Source: Gerris lacustris
Lineage: Eukaryota > Arthropoda > Insecta > Hemiptera > Gerridae
Reading direction: 5' to 3'
Length of the DNA: 64,000 nt
Assembly (NCBI GenBank): GCA_951217055.1
Contig: OX578284.1
Span: 15,185,687 to 15,249,686 of the forward strand
Both the position numbers and the translations under genes were made by a program. The notes beneath the pieces are model-generated. The model saw nothing but the letters and a program-made list of their open reading frames with translations, ran no database searches and had not been told where the DNA came from. This document shows positions 34,914-46,329 of the stretch, one piece after another; position 1 is the stretch's first letter; each line of letters opens with the position of its first letter.

Positions 34914-35107
34914 TGTCTGTTGGTCTGTAGCTCAATTTTTGCGAACCAACATATCTTAAAAACTACTCGTCCGATTTTAATGAAATTTAGATGGTAGGTC
35001 ATAATTAACCTATTGTTGGTCCATATTTCAACCTTCTGCGCTCTTATGTTTCTTTTCCATAGGACGAGAGTAAACTATGTCCCACACTAATTGGCAAACT
35101 ATTTTTA
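34914..35107 (+). repeat. Family-A fragment, terminus side
   Basis: ctgtctgttggtctg, ttgcgaaccaacatatctta, taggtcataattaacc, and the end tatgtcccacactaattggc. The hairpin side is missing. It directly abuts element J copy 2. Confidence 0.6.
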
Positions 35108-35132
35108 TTAATACATTAAACAAAAAAAAAAT

Positions 35133-35907
35133 TTCGTGTGGTGTAGCGGGACACCCGGTAGGAACGAAGTTCCTTACATTTTTCACTAAATATAAATTTT
35201 AAAACCCCACTGTTAAGTACGTATACATTGCTAACTACTTATACATGGCGGAGTTAGAAAAGAGACATAATTAAAAGTAACGAACTGTTTGTACCTGGCA
35301 GAGTTAAGCAAAATTAAAAGAAAATCATTATTTGTATAATTAAAGTAAGCGTCATACTATAAATATATATTAAATATAAGAAATAAGTTGATCATGATAA
35401 GTTTATAGTGAAAGAGTATGTTTGTTAAACGAGTTTGGATTGAAATAGGACTGTTTTCTACCTACCCGGCAAATTAATTTAAAATATTATAAAATATATC
35501 TCTTCCCTACTCTACAGCTTCTGCTTGTATCAGGATGAAATTTTACATGTATTATATATTTTATTTATTTACAAAACAAAGTGACATTTTTGACATATAT
35601 AACAAAAATAATCAAAACAACTCAAGTAACAGGCTTCCTAATAAACTTTTCCCGTCTTTTAAAGCTTACGTTTACGCGAGCGTTGCGTGTGAACGCTTGG
35701 GCGGATAACTTTTCCGACGAACTCAGCCTGGGCATTGGTAAAATGAACATGTGTACCAAATTTCATCTAACTCGGTGAGCTTTTACTCAAGTTATCGTCA
35801 TCTGTAGATTTCGTGACGGATTTTGGATTCGGTGATTTTGGTCGTTTTTTTCGAATTCACTCCCGGGCTCCAGAACGTGCCATAAGGAACTTTGTTCCAA
35901 AAGGTTA
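35133..35907 (-). mobile_element. Element J copy 2 (about 775 bp)
   Basis: The inverse counterpart of J copy 1. It has the hairpin ggtgt-agcggg-acacc and ggaacgaagttcc at 35140-35175, the core module at about 35660-35810, and ends at gccataaggaactttgttcc. About 330 bp of the copy-1 interior is absent. The frame at 35581-35778 is repeat sequence. Confidence 0.75.
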
Positions 35908-37451
35908 TAGTACGAGTATTAGTACTACATGAACATTAATTAAAGATTCATCACAATGGATGTTACTTGAATGAACATTTTCAAAAAACCATGATTAATC
36001 ATTTTCAAAACGATAAAAATCGTTCATTTCTCCAGTTGATTATTGTTCAGCTTGCAAGGAAAACAATAAGCAATAAAAATATCCAAGTTGAAAACAATAC
36101 AGGACATGCCTAACTTGTATAAACTGAACAATTGAAATGTCAGTAAAACTGGAAAAAAAAAATCTGGTTTGAGGATACTGAAGAATTAAAGATAAACAGC
36201 ATCGGGCGTGGTGATGGCGACCACACATCTTGGTTCAATTATTTCGAAAATGATCGATCAATAAAATATTTTAATAAAGATTTGATTATGCCGCTTTGTA
36301 ATTTTACCACTTTCAAGAAAATGTTTAAAGAAGGAAAATTATCATCTGAAGATTGCAAGAGTAAATTAGAACTCACTAAGTATATTCGTTGTCTCCTTAT
36401 GTTCTGACATTAACCGTTTCAAAATTCTACAAGAGAATCTGCTTATGATATAATGGGAATTAGTACGAGACATAAGGTGTTAGAAGGTAATAGAGCCTAG
36501 CATTTGGAATTTTGGAAGCCTTTCAAAGTAGAGAGGTAATGGTCTTGAATGTTTGATAAATCCAAGACAGATACTCATCTGCTCATAGGAAATGGGCTTT
36601 GGGTATAAGCTTCTCCCTGGAGAGGAATGGAAGATGAAAGCTGTTAGTAGCTGTGATGAAGGTTCATTACATGAGAACGGAATTCATCTGAGTCTTTGCT
36701 CAACCGTCCTCGCGTAACATGAAAATTCTATCAGTTCACCGAAATCAACTCTAACTTTCTCCGCTAAAAATCTCTTTGAATCTCTTTCGTACCTTTAATA
36801 ACATTAGTTAGAAGACATGCTTTTAATATAAACTCCCTTTCTCGACTGAAGCTTTAGGGAAATTCCAATACTCTAAAACAACGCTACTATTTAAGCTTAT
36901 AAGAAACTAAAAAAACCTTTATACTCAAACCCTTCACATAACGTCAGCATTAAGAAAATTTATATAGATTCTCTCTGAAAATAAAATGCGTAAATAGTTA
37001 ATATATAATGTGTATAGAGTTTAAATAACTATTTACTAAATGTTTAAAGCATTATAGGTATTTTTGATATATTTCATATTATACAATACATATCATACAA
37101 GTTTGTAGGGTGTGTACAGGATAAGTGCCAGATACAGACTGAAGTCTGAAAGGAAAATAAAAATGAAGAGTACAAGTGAGAAGTTAAAAGATTTTTCTAT
37201 ATGAAACCTTTTTCTAAAAATAAGTTAAGAAATATTGTATAAAAATTAAGCTAAGTTTTTAAAAGACAAATATGATTTCGGAGAAAAAAAAAAAAAAAGG
37301 CTTTATAAAAAGGGAAAACTCTCTAAGGATGGACGTAAGAAGATACAATAGACTTTGACCTTCGCTGACCTCATTTGGCCTTAAAAAAATGTGAGGCACC
37401 CGCCCTGCTAGAGTTGCAACCCCTTTCATTTTATTCTATCATTGAGAAATA
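35908..37451. other. AT-rich non-coding, no feature recognised
   Basis: No frame above background; the minus-strand frame at 36040-36228 has no domain. Confidence 0.45.
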
Positions 37452-37455
37452 TTAA

Positions 37456-37701
37456 CCCCTTCGACACCTAGTGAGCCTATTATTTACCATTGTACATCAT
37501 TTTAGTTCCGATAGATGGCGTTAGGAGTCACGTGCGACGTCCAGGAAGGCTTCAATTTGAAAACATACATATGAAAACCTCATAACGTCTATAGACGTAA
37601 GTAGGCTGTGGAAGGCACTTTTTGATTACGTCCATAGACGTTTATAGTCTAATTAAGGCACCTACAAATTACGTCCATAGACGTCTACAGTACCGAAAGG
37701 G
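37456..37701. mobile_element. piggyBac-like MITE, 246 bp
   Basis: TTAA lies on both sides (37452-37455 and 37702-37705). The left end is ccccttcgacacc and the inverse of the right end is ccctttcggtactg, matching the CCC-starting TIRs and TTAA target of the piggyBac superfamily. The interior has several copies of acgtccatagacgt, itself palindromic around tctatagacg. No transposase. Confidence 0.75.
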
Positions 37702-38177
37702 TTAACACTTCATAGCGATGTCGCTGTTGGTTTTACTAAAATATTGTATTTAAAAAACATGTTTGTTTCATTGAATAGATGAAGTTTGATTTTTTCCCGA
37801 CCTAAAATTCCAATTTTAAATTTGAAATGCACGTTTACGCAAGCGTAGTGTGTGAACGCTTGAACGGATAACGTTGTCCAACGAACTCGCCCTGGGCATT
37901 GGTAAAGTGAACATGTCTACCAAATTTCATCAAAATCGGTCAACATTTACTCGTATCGTCGCACGTTTCAGGAGTCAAGGACACACAGACCGACAGACAG
38001 ACAGACCGACAGACAGGCAGACAGACAGACAGACATACAGACAGACACGGAACCAAAAATGTTCCCTAATGTCTGAAACGAATTTCTGTCTTCGAATTTT
38101 TAAAATCGGAGACAAAAAACTTTTTCGTTCTCAAAAGTGAACACAATGCTTCCGTTACCTTCGGTAAGCTCGGAAGC
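37702..38177 (-). mobile_element. Family-A element lacking its outer third
   Basis: On the minus strand it has the hairpin (38148-38177), an AGAC/GTCT run at about 37985-38045, the core module (37820-37970) and the agtgttaa end at 37702. The part beyond, including the cacactaattggcag terminus, is missing. The junction is exactly the TTAA shared with the neighbouring piggyBac-like MITE. The frame 37874-38140 is repeat sequence. Confidence 0.75.
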
Positions 38178-38579
38178 AAAATAAATTAAACAGCTTAGAG
38201 ATGATAGAGAAATGAATGAAAGTAAAATGAGATGAAAAGAAAACACAACTAACAACATGTAATAAGTTTGAGTAACAAATATATTTAAAATATATTTTAT
38301 AAATTTACCATAACAAGGTTATATGTCTTATGTCTCATTAGAAAATCATTTTTACCAAGCCAAACTTATTCTTACTAGAAAAAATTGATTAGATTGAAAC
38401 TGTCCTGATTTTTGGATTGAGTTGTTAAACCAAAATATAATTTGGTTAATTAAAGTGCCTGGAATAGACAATTATAGCTAGACTCCTGTGAAAAGACGCA
38501 AGATGTGAGTACTCGCTAAAAATAATATATAGTAGATTTAACATGAATATGTTTTGGGCTAGGAGACAAGAGAAATAGG

Positions 38580-38808
38580 CACTTCTTTAGACTGTTACTC
38601 CCCTTATAAAGAAAACAGAGGGGAGTAACAATCTAAATAAGGTGTACGGAATTATCTTCTTTAGACTGTTACTCTCCTTATAAAAACAGAAGTGTGATAT
38701 TTCTTTGTCCCACAGTACATTGGACTTAACATCACTTTGTCTTAATAGTTATTAAGTTAAATTCATTTATATTCTATAAACACTTAGAGAAGTTACAATC
38801 AAAAGAAT
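38580..38808. repeat. Element G copy 2
   Basis: Hairpin cttctttagactgttactcc with inverse ggggagtaacaatctaaa (38580-38636), then the tgtgatatttctttgtccca and agtacattggact blocks as in copy 1. Confidence 0.7.
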
Positions 38809-39685
38809 TACCGAGAAATTTCCATTCCGCAAATAACGAAATTCAAATTGTGACAAGGAAGTTTGCTCGATTTCACTTTTTAGTACTTATCTCGAATAGA
38901 AGCGCTGAAATATTTAAATATAGTATGAAGTAGTTAGAAGGTATAGTGGTAGGTAGCTCGATTTTCCCTTTTTAGTTCTATATTCCACCAAAAGGAGCGC
39001 ACCATATACCAACCGTCTTCAGATTGGGAGAAGTTGGCCACACTGTATTCAATGCCAAAAAACATCCATGATTCAATTTTTTTATAAATTTACTGTCTAT
39101 CTCAGAAAGGTTATATACATTATAGGTAACATTGTATAATTTTATGTTATCTAGATGATAATAGCAGTAACTTGATTAAGATTAAAGACACACACCTCTC
39201 CTCTAAAGTAACTTTATTTTATAAAGCCAGCTTTTAACCACTACACAGTGTGTAGTGTGTCGATTTTAACCACTAGTTGATTATGAAGATAAGAATAATA
39301 ATTTAGAAAAACAACTAATATTCAATCGAGGTTATTATAATAACGAATGACAGAAACCCTACCACAATAAACATACATTTTTCTAAAAATATAATTTTTT
39401 TATTAAATCCATATCCATAAAAAAGAAGGAAAAGATGAGGCCTTAGAATTGATAAGATGTAACATACTTTCTTGTTTTAATATTCAGCTTGTGAAGGAAT
39501 ATCGTGCTGCGTTTACAAAAATCCGTATATAGAGTTATGAATCAGATATTTTTAATAAGTTAGCCTTGTATTTCTAGTTTTTATTCTATTGATTTATTCT
39601 GATTTTATTTATTTATTCCTGTTTGACTGTTCTCGAAATAAAATACATTATAAGTAAGAATTCCGAACAGTTATTTCAATGTTTG

Positions 39686-39687
<2 letters not shown>
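38809..39687. other. AT-rich non-coding, no feature recognised
   Basis: Contains only short local repeats such as cactacacagtgtgtagtgt near 39239-39258. Confidence 0.45.

Positions 39688-39727
<40 letters not shown>
39688..39727. repeat. Poly-T run of about 40
   Basis: Uninterrupted T. It could be an inverted poly-A tail of a decayed retrocopy, but no body was recognised next to it. Confidence 0.95.
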
Positions 39728-39730
<3 letters not shown>

Positions 39731-40448
39731 CTTTTAGAATAAATATTGTTAGTATGTGACTTAGTTTCTATTTCCAATGACTATCGAGATGCCTAAAAAT
39801 AATTATAATATCACTCACTTCACATATAAGTTAAGATGTGGATTCTTATCTTATATGTAATATAATATATGATGAATATAAGAATATGGGGAAGAACCCT
39901 TCTTCCATATACATGATACAAATACATGACATTACACGTACATGATATTTAGGATCACCCTGTAAAGATACATTTTTTCACACTCTTGAAAGTTAGATTT
40001 TATAAACGTTAGGCTTCTCCAGTTTAGCTTTAGTGGTGGGGTATTCTTTATTATATTGAGCATATTTTGACATTTTCATATCTTGGTTATGGCACATGAA
40101 CTCGAAAAGCGTTACTAAAAAAAGCGTTACACGGAGGTGTGCACTCAAACCTGCCCGCTCTAGGTAGGGTCCCCCACCCCCTACCACGCTCGGTAGGGCC
40201 TACACACCCCTCCCCTCCCGATCGGCTACCTGCCCCATGTCTCACTCTCTTCGCTTCTCGCTACTGTTCCATGAGTCGCTCGCGCGCCCCAGCGGCGCCC
40301 CCGGCCCCCCAACTACAACTTCTGTTCTACAGCTCCGATTCGCACCGGACAAACGCCACAACCCTTAGAATTTTATTCCTAATAAACTTACATACATACA
40401 ATTTATTTTTTACTGTATTATTTTTTATTTTGGTTATACTATACTTTT

Positions 40449-41032
40449 GCTTCCGAGCTTACCGAAGGTAACGGAAGCATTGTGTTCACTTTTGAGAACG
40501 AAAAACTTTTATGCCTCCGATTTCAAAAATTCCAAGACAGAAATCCGTTTCAGACATCAGGGAACATTTTTGGTTCCGTGTCTATCTGTCTGTCTGTCTG
40601 TCTGTCTGTCGGTCTGTGTGTCCGCGAATTATGAAACGTGCGACGATAACTTGAGTAAATGTCGACCGATTTTGATGAAATTTGGTAGACATGTTCATTT
40701 TACCAATGCCCAGGATGAGTTCGTTGGACAACGTTATCTGTCAAAGCGTTCACGAGCAACGCTCGCGTAAACGTGAACTTCAAATTTAAAATTGGAATTT
40801 TAGGTCGGGGAAAAAATCTACTTTCATCTATTCAATGAGACAAACATTTTTTTCAAATACAATGTTTTAGTAAAACCAAAAGCGACACCGCTATGAAGTG
40901 TTAAAGATCGCTAAAACTATTAATAGTCTTTACAAAATAAACAATATAACAATAAAATAATATAACAATAATTGTTATAGTACATGATAGGATGCGAGGA
41001 AGCTATGTGCCACACTAATTGGCAGTCTATTT
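40449..41032 (+). mobile_element. Family-A element inserted in element I
   Basis: Complete: hairpin, (GTCT)n at about 40583-40616, core module (40630-40775) and terminus gcagtctatttt. Nearly identical to the copy at 18990-19566. In the uninterrupted element I the site is a T run, so insertion fell within Ts, as reported for Helentron-type elements (T|T target). Confidence 0.87.
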
Positions 41033-41050
41033 TGCATTTATTATAAAAAT

Positions 41051-41203
41051 ATGGGTGAAGAAGCTAAAAGATTACTTCGTAGTAAACTGGAAAAGAAGAA
41101 AAGTACTTTCGTTCTTCGTGCACAACATATGGCCGATTTAATTCCTAGTTTACAAACGCAAGAATCTGCACGCTCAAATTTTTTGACATTTTCATGTCTT
41201 TAA
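41051..41203 (+). CDS. Element I small ORF, copy 1 (50 codons)
   Basis: Encodes MGEEAKRLLRSKLEKKKSTF, a basic, probably helical N-terminus, followed by IPSLQTQESARSNFLTFSCL and a stop. The same peptide with about ten substitutions is open in copy 2 (45006). Most base differences change the amino acid, so there is no sign of purifying selection since the copies split. No known family was recognised. It may be a captured host-gene fragment or the remains of the element's own gene. Confidence 0.35.
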   Translation: MGEEAKRLLRSKLEKKKSTFVLRAQHMADLIPSLQTQESARSNFLTFSCL

Positions 41204-42100
41204 TAGGCTCATAAACTCGAAAAGTGTTACGAAAAAACGAAATCAAAAAGCGTTACACAAGCGTTACGAAAAAACGACAGCAAAAAGGGTTACATGAAAA
41301 TGTCTCACTATCTTGCAGACTCTTATGCAAGAAGTTTTTTTCTGTTCAGGTTTGCCTAGCAGCATTATATAAATTTATTTTTAAAGAAGCACTAACTTAA
41401 CCTCTAATAAAAGGATCAAAAAATTCCATCTAAGATTTCCATTTAGTAAATTTACTCGAGAGTTTATTACGTAATAATATATCCTCAGTCTTACCAAGTA
41501 TTTTATTAAAAACTTTTAGAACTATATAAATTAAAAAAATTAAAAGTTTTAGTTTGTAACCAAAGTAGATAGAAATAGGTAGCAGGTCGTGATATTAAAA
41601 CTTGATGGTAATAAGCAAGCAAGCAAGGGATGTGAAGAGGTAGGTACTTGAGATAAGAACTTGAACAATGCCCTGCACTATCAGAAGCTGCTTTCAAGTA
41701 TTTCAACTCACTGATAACAAGTACGCTAGAATAATATGAGAGTTAACTATCTCAATATGCCTTGCTATCTCTAGACTATCTTGTTGCAACGGAGTAAAAC
41801 ATTCAATAATCTTTCAAATACAAGGTTAATTACAATTTATCAACTTTTTTGGTAATTGGGTTAATAATAACTTAATTTAGAGGTTAGCGTCACTCAAGTT
41901 TGAGCCGTTCTTTGTGAAGAAAGTTGTAGGAGTTCTTTCACATTCCAGGTCTTCTTTTGAAGCTGAATTTTTTAATTAGTTTTCTAATCAACACTAAATC
42001 CAGTCACTGAATTAAGCGTCAACTTAGATGCTAAGAAGATGGTTCTTTCGAATAACCTCACCTTTCTTAACTTAAAGGTACGTTTTCCAGGACGTGACTC
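41204..42100. other. Non-coding, no gene recognised
   Basis: Up to about 41360 it is the agcgttac-rich tail of element I; beyond that AT-rich without features. The minus-strand frame at 41506-41706 has no domain. Confidence 0.4.
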
Positions 42101-42104
42101 TTAC

Positions 42105-42222
42105 GGTAGCTGAGCGATAGTCGCTGGCACAAAATTATAAAGGTGTTTTCCTCCAAGCGTTACTACTATTGCAACAAATCCTGAAAGACCTTGATGTAGA
42201 GGCCCGTGGTTCAAGTCCCGGC
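42105..42222 (+). repeat. tRNA-related sequence, probable SINE or pseudogene
   Basis: Box A-like ggtagctgagcgatag at 42105-42120 and a canonical box B ggttcaagtcc at 42208-42218, followed by cggcactggagt. The spacing of about 90-100 bp is longer than in a normal tRNA and the middle does not fold into an anticodon arm, so this is a tRNA-derived SINE head or a tRNA pseudogene with an insertion. Confidence 0.5.
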
Positions 42223-42261
42223 ACTGGAGTCTATTTTTCGCTGTCTGTCTCACAGTTTTAA

Positions 42262-43003
42262 TAACTAGGCATCGCGTGACTCTATCATTGAAGCGAGCGT
42301 ATAGTAATAAATATGTGTTGAATATTGAAAAATAGATAATCGTGAATCATGATGAGTTGATAGATATAGGGTATGATAGTAGTACAGCGGCTATTAATAA
42401 GGGAACCACCCCGCATTCTTACTATTCCTCTAACCGCACATCTTCTTTTCAATTATTATAACATGTACCTCTTTGCTACAAAAAAACTACTGCATGTATC
42501 AAATTGAAATTTTGCATGCCTGTTTCAATTGTGCATTAGATGGTGTATATGAAGTTTTATTAAAATCGTTACGTTAGAACGTAAGATATCGGTAAAAAGG
42601 TTGTTTTTTCTATTTTAAACGTTTAGGTCCGCTTAAATAGTTTTAGCGATCTTTATTAATTCATAGCGATGTCGCTGTTGGTTTTACTAAAAAATGTTAT
42701 TTGTAAAAAATGTTCGTCTCATCGAATAGATGATGATAGAATCTTTTCTCGTCCTGAAATTCCAATTTAATTTTTGAACGTCTCGTTTACGCGAGCGTTG
42801 CGCGCGAACTCTTAGACGGATCACGCTGTCCAACGAACTTAGCCTGAGTATTAAGAGGAACATGTATACCAAATTTCAACTAAATCGGTCAACTTTTACT
42901 CAAGTTATCGTCACACGCGTAAACGTTACTGACAGACAGACAGACAAGATGCATAGTTTGTTGAATGTAAGAAGCTCGCTTAGGCTCGCTTCAATAATTT
43001 AAT
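42262..43003 (+). mobile_element. Element K (about 740 bp)
   Basis: Starts ctaggcatcgcgtg, followed by cattgaagcgagcg. It ends gaagctcgcttaggctcgct, tcaataat, whose inverse repeats the attgaagcgagc motif, so it has subterminal inverted repeats with a hairpin-like end. The interior matches J in inverse orientation (42540-42720), then the core module (42780-42925) and a short cagacagaca run. A fragment of K fills the loop of the 5.2-kb fold-back. Confidence 0.65.
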
Positions 43004-43487
43004 TTGATTTAGATTATATTATAGTAAATTAGGTATAAAAGGGTTCGTAATGCCTGAGGAATTTCATAAATGGGAAAAACCCCTAAGCCTAGGGGCTAGC
43101 TGCTCAAGGTACATTGATGACAGGTTTTACAAACCCTAGATGATGAAATCTCGTCTATAATTTCTTTACTATCTTCAACCCTTGCTCTATCTACCCGGCT
43201 CTTCTGTGAACATTCATAATACACCAGCCAGCCAAGAGATAGCACTAAATATACTTAAATAAATTTGCACTGACAGTAGTATTGTGCCTCCAAACATGCA
43301 AAACTTTAGGACGTAAATATATATGCCCATAGGCCTTTTGCAAAGAAAATTGAAAACGTAAATTTACGCCCATAGGGCTTAAAGGGAATCTGTTTTTGAC
43401 ATGTGATGATTTCCGATCTCCCTCCACTAACAAATATATTTTTTGAAACTTAATTTCGAGATAGATAATGATTACTATAAACTGCAT
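43004..43487. other. Non-coding, no feature recognised
   Basis: Contains two similar words about 65 bp apart (taaatatatatgcccatagg and taaatttacgcccataggg). The minus-strand frame at 43245-43487 has no domain. Confidence 0.4.
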
Positions 43488-43490
43488 TTA

Positions 43491-43682
43491 AAGCTGAGTC
43501 CACACCAATAAAAATGTTGCATTGTATACGGGCTGAGTGTGTTGAATGTGGTGAGCGTTCGTGGCAGTAAAGACGCTCTGACACAAAACTGATAGAATGT
43601 TTGTGGTAATTTTTTTGTTGTAAATTTCACCGCATAGTAAATTCAACACATAATGCTAACTTTTGTTGGTGTGGGCCTCGAT
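43491..43682. mobile_element. PIF/Harbinger-type MITE, 192 bp
   Basis: gagtccacaccaataaaaat at the left is mirrored by ttttgttggtgtgggcctc at the right, with about 25 bp of imperfect TIR. TTA flanks both sides (43488-43490 and 43683-43685). No coding capacity. Confidence 0.78.
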
Positions 43683-43685
43683 TTA

Positions 43686-44585
43686 CATCTGGTTTCGGGC
43701 TGCTTGTTTTCACCGTCGACACATTCATATCGAATAAATTGACACAATCATATCGACGGTAATTAGGTAACGCAGTACACTTCAACCATAGGTTACCGCC
43801 AAAATATTCGTCACTCGTTCTTTAAAAAGGTATTACAAGGATGTAACAATATCTTTATACCAATAATAATATCTTTACAGCTCACTATTGTCAAGGTCAT
43901 AGGTCACCAACTGAATATTCAATCTAATTTTATAGCCAAACATATATATTTTGCCTAAATAAGTTAGTAGAGAGATATGTTTGAAGATTTTCATGACGGA
44001 AAATATGCAAATCCGCAGATTTATATTCCAATGCTTTCCTCCTATCTACAACTGACTGTAATAGAATTACTATGAAGTCCTTCTCTACTGCTGCGGATTT
44101 CCCTTCGATGTAAGAATGAAAGTGAATAAGCGAAACCGAGAATTTATCCAATAATACTTCTTGGGAAATGTTTGTTTGAGGCCTGTTGAATAGCAAGAGA
44201 AAGATTCGGGGAGCAGTTAATCCGGTAGAGTGGTTTGCACAATCTCCCTTATATGTTTCCCTAGTTAAATATTTGAACATCTCGAAATCCAGCGAAGAGC
44301 GGAGAGATTGAAATAACAAACTTTGAGACCATTTTACTATCCTCTCGTTCAACTCACGTTTCGTGTTTCAAAATATAATCTCCAATTTATAAAAGTAAAA
44401 TTGTTATAAAACTTTTTTTTCTTCTGTCGATCAAATTTTGCAAGGTATTCTCGTTTATTCAAATCAAAGCTTCTACAGTCAGTGTCAAATGAGTCTTAGT
44501 GCGTTGACAGCACGTGAAAAAAAAAATGGAGTGTGGGAGCCAATGAAAGCTCAGAGTTTAAATATACTGAGCTCTTATTAGCTCC
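43686..44585. other. Non-coding with one unrecognised long frame
   Basis: A 140-codon minus-strand frame (43930-44352) is the second longest in the window, but it shows no domain, signal or repeat paralogue and is only slightly longer than chance expects at this base composition. Confidence 0.25.
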
Positions 44586-44709
44586 CCCACGACATTTTTA
44601 CTTTTTCATAAAAAGAGAAAGTATTGTGATGGCACGAAAATTTGATTTTGAGAATTAGATGGATTTACACCTTTTGAGGTTCCCTGAGTCCTAAAAAAGT
44701 GTTTTTTGT

Positions 44710-45285
44710 TTTTGAAATTTTCATGTCTTGGCTATGGCACATAACCTCGAAAAGCGTTACCTATCGTTACACGAGTGTCTGCCCGTCTCCTAATACCACG
44801 CTAGTACCCCTGCCCATGCCCTCCCGATCGGCTACCTGCTCCACGTCTCACACTCTTCGCTTCTTGCTACTGCTCCAGGAGTCGCTCACGAGCCCCAGCG
44901 CCCCCCCCCCCCCCCCCAATACAACATCTGTTCTACTGCTCCGATTTGCATCAAACAAACGCCATAACCCTTAAAATATCATTTTTTTGCATTTATAATA
45001 AAATTATGGGAGAAGAAGCTAAAAGATTACTTCTTAATAAACTGGAAAAGAAGAAAAGTACTTTCTTTCTTCGTGCACTACGTATATTCGATTTAATTCC
45101 TAATTTACAAACGCAAGAATCTGCTCGCTCAAATTTTTTGACCTTTTCATGTCTTTCTTTTTTTTACACATAAACTCGAAAATCGTTACCAAAAAACGAC
45201 ACCAAAAAGCGTTACACAAGCGTCACCAAAAAACGTCTCCAAAAAGCGTCTCACTGTCTTGCAGACTCGTATGTAAGCAATTTAT
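44710..45285 (+). mobile_element. Element I copy 2, uninterrupted
   Basis: Starts near ttcatgtcttggctatggca, with a GC-rich block (cccgatcggctacctgc, cgcttcttgctactgctcc), a C-run at about 44903-44919, the small ORF, then cataaactcgaaaatcgtta and agcgtctcac repeats to gcagactcgtatgtaag. The opening block (ttcatgtctt ... cgaaaagcgttacc) is repeated directly near 45146-45190. Confidence 0.7.
45006..45173 (+). CDS. Element I small ORF, copy 2 (55 codons)
   Basis: MGEEAKRLLLNKLEKKKSTF, then LIPNLQTQESARSNFLTFSC, running five residues past the stop used in copy 1. The K-rich N-terminal half could form a short amphipathic helix. The function is unknown. The preceding GC-rich segment could be a 5' UTR or promoter carried by the element. 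Confidence 0.35.
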   Translation: MGEEAKRLLLNKLEKKKSTFFLRALRIFDLIPNLQTQESARSNFLTFSCLSFFYT

Positions 45286-45725
45286 TTTTAAATTTCTGAC
45301 AGTCGTGTGTCGTCTGTGCAGACACGTGGAGCCTGAACTACTGAGCCCATATTGACTAAATCTGGCAAACATTCTCAGAAATATTATTCTCCGAGGTAAA
45401 ATCAAGAAATTAATTTTAGCTTAAATTTGGGGTCGCTACCCCCAAAATTTTGAAAAACCGTGAAAAAAAATCTCGAAACTGTTCCGACGATTTTGATTAA
45501 AAAAATTTAAAATATAATCCATTTAAATACGAATTTAACGATATAAAAGCCATTGTCCCGGAGAAAAATCTAGTTCCCGAGATTAATTAATATTAATGAA
45601 AATAAATCTGATTTTAGTTGAAATCGAAAACAAAAAGCTTTTAAGATCTGGGACCGAGATTATAATGATAAAGTTATAGTCTGAGTCGTATCGGACCGAT
45701 TTTTATTTGGACGCACTAAGACTTA

Positions 45726-46314
45726 TTTGACACGGACTGTAAATTCCTTTATTTAAAATAAATAGATCTAAATAAATATAATTTTTCCAATAACAATGAT
45801 ATGTACAAGTGAAAAATGTATAAAGTGGTGGCTCAAATGTATTCGATAACTTACATTTTTCTCATCAGTTAATTTATGATAAAAAAAATACTATTGTACT
45901 ATGATAAGAAAATAAATATTCTGTAAAATAAATTGAATTCTTTTTAAGTTCCCTTTTTTAAAAATATGATAGATAGAAAAAAATTTAAATAATTTTTTAG
46001 GTTTTTTGATAATAAAAAAAAATGAAAAATGAAAATCATGCATATAATTTAAACATTTTATATCCTGTGTCACTTCTATATAAGATTGGTAGATAACTTT
46101 CGAAGGAAATGATACAGGTGAATGAATCTTGGCACAGAAACTGCGCTTTAAAAGGCGAAGAAACCAAATGAATGTAAATCATAGTTTACCTTGAACACGG
46201 CTAATAAATTTTGAGGCTAATCTAGTGTAGAAGAATTTTAATTTATTAAGATGAATTATTCACAGTCTGTTACACCAAACTAATCAAGGTATAAGGAAAT
46301 TATCGGAAAAAAAT
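45726..46314. other. AT-rich non-coding, no feature recognised
   Basis: No supported feature. Confidence 0.45.
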
Positions 46315-46329
46315 AGTGAAAGAGGTAGA

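Larger units (their letters stand above)
40075..41360 (+). mobile_element. Element I copy 1, split by family A
   Basis: Left part 40075-40448: ggttatggcacatgaactcg, a GC-rich block with cccgatcggctacctgc and cgcttctcgctactg, and acaaacgccacaaccctta. Right part from 41033: gcatttattataaaaatatg, then a small ORF and agcgttac repeats, ending near gcagactcttatgcaag. Copy 2 (44710-45280) has the two parts contiguous, which fixes the insertion site. Confidence 0.75.
44586..45725 (+). repeat. Element C copy, interrupted by element I
   Basis: The left part to about 44709 (agagaaagtattgtgatggc, acaccttttgaggttccctg) and the right part from about 45290 (gacagtcgtgtgtcgtctgt, cagacacgtggagcctgaac, atccatttaaatacgaattt) are contiguous in the C copies at 29578 and, inverted, inside the hAT element. 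Confidence 0.75.

Noticed and set aside
37985..38045. Apparent short regularly spaced repeats (cagacagac)
   Set aside because: A simple AGAC/GTCT microsatellite inside family A, not a CRISPR array; there are no spacers.
43930..44352. 140-codon minus-strand open frame
   Set aside because: Second longest frame but no domain, signal peptide or paralogue, and only marginally longer than expected by chance at this AT content.
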